From contig JAQZAY010000053.1 of NCBI GenBank assembly GCA_029239415.1, forward strand, positions 1 through 16,890: DNA of 16,890 nt. Reading direction: 5' to 3'. A program made the position numbers and the translations under genes. A model generated the notes under the pieces. That model had not been told where the DNA came from, did no database searches, and saw nothing but the letters and a program-made list of their open reading frames with translations. The stretch comes from Pseudomonas sp. GTDB taxonomy: Bacteria > Pseudomonadota > Gammaproteobacteria > Pseudomonadales > Pseudomonadaceae. Shown piece by piece: positions 8,382 through 13,930 of the stretch (position 1 is the stretch's first letter; the number at the start of each line of letters is the position of its first letter).

Positions 8382-8689
8382 GAGGCCTGCTCCTGCCGTT
8401 GGCTCTGCCAATAGGCCATCTGCTGACGGATGTACCAGTCGATCAAGCCACTGAAGAGCTGCTCGACATACTCGGGATCCAGCCCGGCGTCGGCAGCCCA
8501 CTCACGCCGCTGCGGCAGCATGCGGGCGACGCGATCCGGCGCCGGAATGCTCTCCAGATCGGGCTTGAAGCGCGACGCGGCCTTGACGTACTGCATGCGC
8601 AGCCCAAGGCGCTCGATGATCTGCCGATCGAGGGTATCGATGCCCACGCGAACATCCGCGAGCCCTTGGCACTCACTAGGGGTTTTCAT
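8378..8689 (-). CDS. pchB: Isochorismate pyruvate lyase
   Basis: A 103-residue all-helical AroQ-fold enzyme that eliminates pyruvate from isochorismate to give salicylate. It is strikingly close to P. aeruginosa PchB, sharing the MKTP start, YVKAASRFK and IPAP-RV--MLP. The active-site residues known for PchB are at the same positions: R14, R31, K42 and Q90. Weak chorismate mutase activity is known for this family. Translation probably starts at 8689, the start equivalent to PchB. An AAGGA lies upstream at a rather long spacing of about 13 bases. It follows the Rieske gene after 61 bp, the largest gap inside the operon, and overlaps pchA by ATGA. Confidence 0.95.
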   Translation of the reverse strand: MKTPSECQGLADVRVGIDTLDRQIIERLGLRMQYVKAASRFKPDLESIPAPDRVARMLPQRREWAADAGLDPEYVEQLFSGLIDWYIRQQMAYWQSQRQEQAS

Positions 8690-8750
8690 TGCTCGTTTTC
8701 ATCCTTGAACGACGATCCGCCCGTGGCGGTCGAGGGTTGAGAGGCCGGGC

Positions 8751-9743
8751 CTACGCGTAGAACTGGCGCGCCCAGGCCCGGAAGTGACGAATCGGACCAT
8801 CGACCCGACTCAGCGGCGGGCGCTCGATGTAGACCTTGTGCTCCCAGATGTCGAAATCCTTGGCCAGCTCGCTGGTCAGCCGCGGCACCAGGTACTTGAC
8901 GAGTATCCGATCCTTGCGCACATCCCCGGTCTGCTTCACCGAGACGGTCATGCGAATGTCGATCCGCCCGTCGGCCACCGGCGTCACGTACAGGAAGCTG
9001 CGAAACGCCAGCTTGCCGTCGTCGATCTGCACCTGCACGCGGTGCAGACCCAGCGCATCGAGCACCACCTGCGCGACGGCGATCGAAGGCTTGCCGCTCA
9101 GCTCGCTGGCGCTGATCGACGTCCACCGCGCCAGGGCACCTTCGAACCGGACATCGTTCAGCTCGCCAATGGCCTGGGCGCCATGCACCGTCGTGAAGTG
9201 GGCGACGTCGACGCCGTTTTCCGCGATGTCCTGCACATGCGCACGCAAATTCCAGGCGCAGTCCGGGCCGTGCATCGGCGGCGTCCACCCCTGGTGATCG
9301 GCCTCCAGCGGCGTCCATACCGGGGGGTTGCCCTGGGCATTGAACCAGGCTTGCAACATCCCGCCTCTCACCACCGTAGGCCATTCGCGCAGACCGACCT
9401 TCATCGGCCCGTCCACGAACGGAATCTTGCTGCAGCGCCCGCGCCCGTCGTATTCCCAGCCATGGAATGGACAGCGCACGTGCTCGCCCTCGACGACGCC
9501 ACCGTAGCCCAGGTGTGCGCCCAGATGCGGGCAGTGCGCGTCATAGACCGCCAGCTTTCCCGAAGCCGTGCGAACGATGACGATATCGCGATCGCACAGC
9601 CGTGCCGGGGTGATGGAGGCCGGTTCGAGATGATCGACCCAGGCCACGGCATACCAGCCTTGCGGGGAAGCGCTGAACGGGAATCGCTCTGCCGGTACAG
9701 ACCGTGCGGCAGGCACGACGGAGGGGATGATCGGTATGTTCAT
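8751..9743 (-). CDS. Rieske non-heme iron oxygenase, KshA/Neverland-like
   Basis: A 330-residue oxygenase component. The Rieske [2Fe-2S] ligands are C71-P-H73 and C91-P-F-H94, in the CPHLGAHLGYGG and CPFHGWEYDG settings. The mononuclear iron region follows as ENGVDVAHFTTVHG (175-188), with H182 and H187 as ligands. This motif style resembles 3-ketosteroid 9-alpha-hydroxylase and the DAF-36/Neverland cholesterol 7-desaturases. Such enzymes hydroxylate or dehydrogenate unactivated C-H bonds using electrons from a separate reductase, which is not encoded here. In this pathway it could desaturate the prolyl ring or hydroxylate the acyl chain; the sequence does not decide. The start at 9743 is chosen because the frame upstream only overlaps the preceding gene. 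It lies 4 bp after that stop, suggesting translational coupling. Confidence 0.9.
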   Translation of the reverse strand: MNIPIIPSVVPAARSVPAERFPFSASPQGWYAVAWVDHLEPASITPARLCDRDIVIVRTASGKLAVYDAHCPHLGAHLGYGGVVEGEHVRCPFHGWEYDGRGRCSKIPFVDGPMKVGLREWPTVVRGGMLQAWFNAQGNPPVWTPLEADHQGWTPPMHGPDCAWNLRAHVQDIAENGVDVAHFTTVHGAQAIGELNDVRFEGALARWTSISASELSGKPSIAVAQVVLDALGLHRVQVQIDDGKLAFRSFLYVTPVADGRIDIRMTVSVKQTGDVRKDRILVKYLVPRLTSELAKDFDIWEHKVYIERPPLSRVDGPIRHFRAWARQFYA

Positions 9744-9747
9744 GGCG

Positions 9748-10731
9748 TCAGAAGACCTCAAGCACAAAGGTCTCGTAACGCTCAGCGCCGATCTGCGTGA
9801 GCAACAGCGCACGGCGCGGCCCCACTGCCGGCTCGGCGCGCAGCGCCACCGCGGCCAGGTAAGCCTGGACCGAAACGGTCGCTTCGTGCAGTTGACCCAT
9901 CAGATGCCCGACGTCCAGCACGGGCACGTCCACGGTCAGCGACTGCGTCCACCCTCGCCCAGCCGCAAAGCCATGACTGACCAGCAGACTTGCCTCGCAG
10001 CTGACCAGCCGATCGGCGAGCTGGTCGCGGGTGACCGGGCCCGTTCGGGTCAGGCTGGCGATCGCGCCTGTTGGCTCGCGCTCGAGCACCAGGCAGCAGG
10101 CGGCCGTGCCGAATACGCCCAGCGCTTGTGCATCGGGGCCTGCCAGGTATTCATCGTGCATCGACTGGTCGCCATTGAAGACGCCGCCGACCAGGATGCT
10201 GCACGTGCGCTCGGTGGCAAGTTTCTCCAGCGCATGGATCATGGCCTGCGCGGAAGCAGCCGCCTCGCCGACGAACGTCAGGCTCTCGCCCTTGAGCGCC
10301 AATAGCATGGCGATGTTGGCGGCATACAGGTTGGGCAGTTCCGCCAGGAAATGCGTCGGACGCAGGCGCGCCAGCTCCTGGTTGATGTCGAACGATGCGT
10401 GCTCGGCACCTTCGAGGATCGCCGCATCCACGGCATCGTTGCGCTCGCCGATCTTGGCGGCCATGTACAGGTCGCAGCCCTGACGCGCCTCGGCGCTTAG
10501 TCCGGCCTCTTCCAGGGCCAACCCAGCGGCGCAGACCAGCATCTTCTGCCCGTTGCCCATGGCATTGAGGTCGCGGACCTTGGTCACGAAGCGTTCCAGG
10601 GGAAACGCCGGCAGCGGGACCTTGCCTCGAACCACCGGCGCCTGGGGCGGCAGTGAATGCGCGTCGCCCAGCCTCATCGCGCCGCCGCTGTGGACGATAC
10701 CCATGCCCTTCACGTAACAGGTGTTGATCAT
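9748..10731 (-). CDS. Ketosynthase-like protein lacking the active-site cysteine
   Basis: A 327-residue protein with weak thiolase-fold ketosynthase features. The segment VGEAAASAQAMIHAL (154-168) lines up with the usual TACSSS-A nucleophile region, but the Cys is replaced by Ala (A158). An LVGGVFN stretch (180-186) and a GH (G275-H276) followed by an Ala-rich helix fit the later KS motifs. It is shorter than FabF (about 400 aa) and resembles the KS-like or chain-length-factor proteins found beside dehydratases and ACPs. Without the Cys it cannot form the normal acyl-enzyme. It may be a structural partner of the intact KS at 3042-4238 or have another acyl-handling role (inference). The open frame extends to 11196 across the neighbouring gene. 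The ATG at 10731 overlaps the dehydratase stop as ATGA and is preferred. Confidence 0.7.
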   Translation of the reverse strand: MINTCYVKGMGIVHSGGAMRLGDAHSLPPQAPVVRGKVPLPAFPLERFVTKVRDLNAMGNGQKMLVCAAGLALEEAGLSAEARQGCDLYMAAKIGERNDAVDAAILEGAEHASFDINQELARLRPTHFLAELPNLYAANIAMLLALKGESLTFVGEAAASAQAMIHALEKLATERTCSILVGGVFNGDQSMHDEYLAGPDAQALGVFGTAACCLVLEREPTGAIASLTRTGPVTRDQLADRLVSCEASLLVSHGFAAGRGWTQSLTVDVPVLDVGHLMGQLHEATVSVQAYLAAVALRAEPAVGPRRALLLTQIGAERYETFVLEVF

Positions 10732-11180
10732 GCGTGCCTCTCGATACGCGCCAGCACGGTGCGCTGGAGCGACTGACGAAGGATGTCGTTGGGGAAGGGC
10801 ATGAGCCGCAGCATCCACTGCGCTTTCGCCACCACCTGGTCGCGCGTGAGCACGCCCTCGCAGACCAGGTAACCCTCGGCGCGGTGGACGATGCGTACCT
10901 CGCAGCTCAGTCGTTCGCCCGGCGCGACGAAGCCGGTGAACTTGGCCTGCTTCACGCTGATCAGGAACGCCATGCCCGCAAAGTCCGACGACAACAGGTA
11001 CAAGAACCCGCTGGCCTGGGCCATGAGTTCGACCATCAGCACGCCGGGCAGGATGGGATGGCCAGGAAAGTGCCCTTCGAAGACCGGCGCTGCAGCCGGG
11101 ACGTGGCTGATACTGTGCAGCGACGTCCAGGGCTCCCACGTCACGACCTCGTCGATCAACAGGTTCTGTTCGATGTTCAT
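10728..11180 (-). CDS. FabZ-like 3-hydroxyacyl-ACP dehydratase (hot-dog fold)
   Basis: A 150-residue single hot-dog protein. It has the FabZ signature FEGHFPGHPILPGVLMVELMAQ as two blocks: H37 in HFPGHP and E51 in LMVELMAQ. These match the catalytic His and Glu of FabZ, including the 14-residue spacing, so it should be active. It removes water from 3-hydroxyacyl-ACP in fatty-acid elongation. Here it is sandwiched between an ACP and the Cys-less KS, which suggests a private fatty-acid line for the C14 chain; no matching ketoreductase or enoyl reductase is in the window, so housekeeping FabG/FabI would have to supply those steps (inference). Both ends are ATGA overlaps, and the ribosome-binding site upstream is weak, so translation is probably coupled. 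Confidence 0.87.
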   Translation of the reverse strand: MNIEQNLLIDEVVTWEPWTSLHSISHVPAAAPVFEGHFPGHPILPGVLMVELMAQASGFLYLLSSDFAGMAFLISVKQAKFTGFVAPGERLSCEVRIVHRAEGYLVCEGVLTRDQVVAKAQWMLRLMPFPNDILRQSLQRTVLARIERHA

Positions 11181-11479
11181 GCGCCGACAGGTGCACCGAC
11201 GACGATGCGATGGATGGCCGTCACGAAGTCGCTCAGGGTGTGTCGGTTCTTTTCACCGTTCGGCGCACTGGCCGACCATTGTTCCAAGGGAAACTGGATT
11301 TTGTAGGTGTCTTCGATTTCGAACACGATATCGAGAAAGTCGACGCTGTCGATACCCAGGTCCTGGGTCAGGCTCGTGTCATCTTGCAAACGCTCGATAC
11401 CCAAGTCGGTCACATCGCAATATTGCAGGATGATCTTCTCAACGGTGTCACGTACGTGTTGGACGGTAGGCTGGCTCAT
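11177..11479 (-). CDS. Acyl carrier protein
   Basis: A 100-residue ACP, a little longer than the usual 77-85. The phosphopantetheine site is LGIDSVDFLDIVFEIE, with S45 as the attachment serine. The following acidic helix II is typical of fatty-acid-type ACPs. This contrasts with the GGNSL sites of the two peptidyl-type carriers in the cluster. It probably carries the growing or finished C14 acyl chain for the neighbouring dehydratase and KS proteins. The start at 11479 has GGGAG about eight bases upstream, and its ATG overlaps the hydrolase stop as ATGA. It needs a phosphopantetheinyl transferase, which is not in the window. Confidence 0.94.
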   Translation of the reverse strand: MSQPTVQHVRDTVEKIILQYCDVTDLGIERLQDDTSLTQDLGIDSVDFLDIVFEIEDTYKIQFPLEQWSASAPNGEKNRHTLSDFVTAIHRIVVGAPVGA

Positions 11480-12267
11480 TGAATTACTCCCTGTGATCTA
11501 TCAGTCATGGAATCGGCGAGAAATGCCACAAGGCATTCAAGCAGTGGTCTATTTCGGAAAACACCCGCATGACCAAGCCCTTGCGTTTGTAGATAACGCG
11601 ACAGTGGCCAGGCGTCGTGCAGTACTTTGCCGCCCGCGTCCAGTTCGATCACCGGATCGTCTTCGTCATGGTGAATCAATACGGACTGCGTCAAGGTTTT
11701 GCACAGCTCGATCGGCGAGTACGCCTGACGCCATGTGCTGCCGAAGGCCTGGTCGATCTCCTCTGCCAGGTCATCGAAGGTCAACCCTTGGGCCTGCTGC
11801 AGTTCGAGGAAACGCTTGAAGACATAATCCTGCGTGGCCGCCGGGGACAGGCACACCAGTTGCCGCGCGGGCAAGCCTGCGTTCAGCGCCTTCATCGCCC
11901 AGCCACAGGCCATGGAATGGGCGACCACCGCGGCAGGCGTGGCGTAACGCTGCATGCCCACCAAGGCCTCCCAGATGTAGCGCGACGGAATGAAACGTCC
12001 GTTCGGGTCGTGCGAAGGAATATCCACGGCCATGACGCCACGACCGGCGCCACGCAGGCACTCGATCAACGCGCCGAACTGCGTCGCGCTGCCATTGGCG
12101 CCGTGCACGCACAGGACCGGGGCCGGGCCCGTCCAGACATGCGTACGCACTTCCAGGTCGCCCACCACGAAACTGTCGGTCGTGGCCTGCTCGAACAACG
12201 ACGCATAGGCACGCGGCACACGCATCGGCGCGGGCCGTGAGAGGGCCGGAACCGCCACCTCAGGCAT
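11476..12267 (-). CDS. Alpha/beta-hydrolase fold protein
   Basis: A 263-residue alpha/beta hydrolase. The oxyanion-loop segment VHGANGS is at 54-60. The nucleophile elbow is AHSMA (S118), an Ala-for-Gly variant of GxSxG. The acid is probably D204 in HHDEDDP, and the base H233 in LGHAG. There is no signal peptide, so it is cytoplasmic. No other releasing enzyme is encoded, so it could free the product or an intermediate from a carrier protein, or edit misloaded carriers like a type II thioesterase; the typical TEII sequence (GHSMGG) is not matched closely. An in-frame GTG lies five codons upstream, but that stretch contains GGAGG six bases before the ATG at 12267, so the ATG is the start. The gene overlaps the PCP gene by 8 bp. 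Confidence 0.82.
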   Translation of the reverse strand: MPEVAVPALSRPAPMRVPRAYASLFEQATTDSFVVGDLEVRTHVWTGPAPVLCVHGANGSATQFGALIECLRGAGRGVMAVDIPSHDPNGRFIPSRYIWEALVGMQRYATPAAVVAHSMACGWAMKALNAGLPARQLVCLSPAATQDYVFKRFLELQQAQGLTFDDLAEEIDQAFGSTWRQAYSPIELCKTLTQSVLIHHDEDDPVIELDAGGKVLHDAWPLSRYLQTQGLGHAGVFRNRPLLECLVAFLADSMTDRSQGVIQ

Positions 12268-12508
12268 GCGAAGCCTCCGCACGGGCCATCACGATGAAGC
12301 GTGCCTGCTGCTCGATGGTCTGCAAATCGGGGTAACGCGCCATGTCCAATCGCACGCCGAATGCGCCCGTACATTGCATGAACAGTCGCATCAGGGTCAG
12401 AGAATTTCCACCGGCCTGATGAAATGCCGTGGTGTCGTCGAAGGGCTCATCTGGCAACAGAGCGCTCCACAGCGCCCTGAGTTTCAGGCGCACTGAAGGT
12501 TCATCCAT
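12260..12508 (-). CDS. Stand-alone peptidyl/aryl carrier protein; first gene of the operon
   Basis: An 82-residue carrier protein with FHQAGGNSLTLMRL; S36 is the phosphopantetheine serine. The GGNSL context is of NRPS type and unlike the DSVD site of the ACP. It is free-standing, so it needs partner enzymes. The most natural role is to carry salicylate from the ligase, or an intermediate between the prolyl module and the acyltransferase (inference). The frame is open for 32 more codons upstream, but those contain an inverted repeat and show no carrier-protein similarity. The ATG at 12508 has AGGAG nine bases upstream and fits the size of a carrier domain. With the ACP and the NRPS PCP it makes three carriers in one pathway. 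Confidence 0.88.
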   Translation of the reverse strand: MDEPSVRLKLRALWSALLPDEPFDDTTAFHQAGGNSLTLMRLFMQCTGAFGVRLDMARYPDLQTIEQQARFIVMARAEASHA

Positions 12509-12543
12509 GACGCGTGGCTCCTGCAAGCAAGACGTGCCGGCAC

Positions 12544-12565
12544 TTCGAATGTCCAGGCATTCGAA
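12544..12565. repeat. Perfect inverted repeat in the operon leader
   Basis: Arms TTCGAATG and CATTCGAA (8 bp each) are separated by 6 bp. The repeat lies 36-57 nt upstream of the PCP start codon, inside the predicted leader. It could be an operator or an RNA hairpin near the ribosome-binding site. It does not have the usual CT-N12-AG form of a lux box. Confidence 0.5.
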
Positions 12566-12705
12566 ACCGTGCGTGCGGCCCGCCCGGTAAATGGGCTGGA
12601 GCACTCGAGAAAACAGCGGCGTGCCACGTCAGACTGCAATGAACCGACATCCTGTCGACGGGGAGCGAGCGCTTCGTCCTGAAGTGCTGTGTACGATCTT
12701 TCTTT

Positions 12706-12735
12706 ACTTCATCAGGATTTCCAAAGCGCTGTCAA
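12706..12735 (-). promoter_or_regulatory. Candidate sigma70 promoter for the 13-gene operon
   Basis: On the minus strand a perfect -35 (TTGACA, 12735-12730) is followed after 18 bp by TGAAGT (12711-12706), a 3/6 match to the -10, with a TG one base upstream as in extended -10 promoters. The predicted start of transcription is near 12699, giving a leader of about 190 nt before the PCP gene. A GCGCT/AGCGC inverted repeat (12726-12739) overlaps the -35. Confidence 0.45.
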
Positions 12736-12795
12736 GCGCCTCCAACGTCGAAAAAAGACGGCCCGCACACAAGACGAACTTCCATGAAAAGTGCG

Positions 12796-12824
12796 TTGCA
12801 ACACGTGAGCGTATCCACTAGGCT
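12796..12824 (+). promoter_or_regulatory. Candidate weak promoter for the Rieske/amidotransferase arm
   Basis: TTGCAA (12796-12801), a 17-bp spacer and TAGGCT (12819-12824) would place transcription about 60 nt before the Rieske ATG at 12891. The -10 match is poor, so an activator would probably be needed if this is used. Confidence 0.25.
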
Positions 12825-12890
12825 GGCCCGCTCGAAAAAGCGCCCCGATGGAACGGGTTATCAAAAACGTTATTCAAGGATGCACGTGCC

Positions 12891-13889
12891 ATGGACTTTG
12901 GCTGGAACAAGATTTCGCGTTTCTTTCATCCCGTCTGCGCCGAAGAGGCTGTACGCGACACGCCGATCAGTGTGGAAGTCGGTGGCTTCAAGATCGTCCT
13001 GTTCCGTGATCAGGCGCGTCGCCTCGTCGCCATGCCGGACCGCTGCCCCCATCGGTTCACGCCCCTCTCGATGGGCCGCGTGAACGAACAAGGGCACCTC
13101 GAGTGCCCGTACCACGGCTGGAGTTTCGACGCCCAGGGCCAAGGGCATATCCCGGCCATGCCCGAGTCGCGCAAGTGCAAGATCGAGGTCCTCAAGACCT
13201 TCACCCGCCACGGCGTGATCTGGGTCGGCGGCCCCGATGCCGAGCCACTCGACGACTTCGCCGACCCGGCCTACACCTTCATGGGCCAATTCCCGGTGGT
13301 CTTCGACTGCCCGCTGCACGTGGCCCTGGACAACTTCTCCGAAGACGAGCACTTCCCCTACGTGCACCAGACCTTCGGCTGGGACCGCGAGGGTGCCAAG
13401 CACGTCGAATACGAGTTCGAACAGGATGAGCACAGCACCCTGAACTACTACCGGGGGCCCATTCGCAAGTTTCCGTTCATGTTTCTGACTGGCGTCAAGC
13501 CAGGGGACATCTCGCACAATCGCTTCCACACCTTGTTCAACCCGGTGCGCAGCACCTACGAGTCCTGGGTGACGTGCAAGACTCGCCAGACCGACATCGG
13601 AGGGCACGTCAAGACCACGATCTTCTTCGTGCCCAACGCGGCCAACCGGACCACGCTGTACAGTTTCGTTTATGCCCAGGCCAGCGACCGCAAATCAGCG
13701 TTTTTCCAAAAGCACTTCCGCTCGTTCATGCTGCGTTTCATCAAGAAGGAATTCGAGGCCGACGGTGCGTTTTCCAGTCAGCTCGCGCACCTGCCGTATG
13801 CCTTGAACGGTGCGCGGCTGGGCAAGTATGACAAGCCCTTGGTCGTGCACCGCAGAATGCTCGAGCAGATCTACCTCGGCGACGCTTGA
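12891..13889 (+). CDS. Second Rieske non-heme iron oxygenase
   Basis: A 332-residue oxygenase component. The Rieske cluster ligands are C52-P-H54 (RCPHRFTPLSMG) and C72-P-Y-H75 (ECPYHGWSFD). The catalytic iron region reads LDNFSEDEHFPYVHQTFG (146-163), with H154 and H159 as likely ligands and an acidic bridge around D147 or E151-D152. It belongs to a different branch from the Rieske protein at 8751-9743 (DNFSEDEHFPYVH versus ENGVDVAHFTTVH) and resembles the vanillate-demethylase/phenylpropionate-dioxygenase-like group. It lacks a fused reductase. It should catalyse one of the oxidations of the pathway; the sequence does not say which. The start at 12891 has AAGGA nine bases upstream. It leads the plus-strand arm, and the amidotransferase follows 41 bp later. 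Confidence 0.92.
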   Translation: MDFGWNKISRFFHPVCAEEAVRDTPISVEVGGFKIVLFRDQARRLVAMPDRCPHRFTPLSMGRVNEQGHLECPYHGWSFDAQGQGHIPAMPESRKCKIEVLKTFTRHGVIWVGGPDAEPLDDFADPAYTFMGQFPVVFDCPLHVALDNFSEDEHFPYVHQTFGWDREGAKHVEYEFEQDEHSTLNYYRGPIRKFPFMFLTGVKPGDISHNRFHTLFNPVRSTYESWVTCKTRQTDIGGHVKTTIFFVPNAANRTTLYSFVYAQASDRKSAFFQKHFRSFMLRFIKKEFEADGAFSSQLAHLPYALNGARLGKYDKPLVVHRRMLEQIYLGDA

Positions 13890-13930
13890 CGCCTCCGGTT
13901 CTTTCGCCACAAGCCCATGAGGAGCACAGG

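Larger units (their letters stand above)
12509..12890. promoter_or_regulatory. Divergent intergenic control region between the two arms of the cluster
   Basis: These 382 bp separate the minus-strand operon from the plus-strand Rieske/amidotransferase pair. I see no convincing gene here; short open frames exist but have no recognisable motif or ribosome-binding site. The middle (about 12690-12790) is visibly more AT-rich than the coding flanks. The region contains a consensus -35 on the minus strand, a weaker candidate promoter on the plus strand and several short inverted repeats, listed separately. No regulator gene is present in the window, so control must come from outside. Confidence 0.75.

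Noticed and set aside
7335..9800. Long plus-strand open frames opposite pchA and the Rieske gene
   Set aside because: Same reason: no recognisable domain, biased composition, and the minus strand encodes complete conserved enzymes.
9748..11479. An aryl polyene cluster fragment (KS-like, dehydratase, ACP)
   Set aside because: The gene trio is reminiscent, but the ammonia-lyase, glycosyltransferase, acyltransferase and second dehydratase expected there are missing, and the surrounding genes belong to a salicylate-proline pathway.
206..12508. A salicylate siderophore cluster (pyochelin or pseudomonine type)
   Set aside because: pchA/pchB and a ligase are shared, but there are no Cys-, Thr- or histamine-using NRPS modules, no cyclisation domain and no TonB receptor or Fur-box-like site that I could see. 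Fatty-acid and amidotransferase genes do not fit a siderophore.
12509..12604. A 32-residue N-terminal extension of the stand-alone PCP
   Set aside because: It has no carrier-domain similarity, contains the perfect inverted repeat, and the ATG at 12508 has a good AGGAG.
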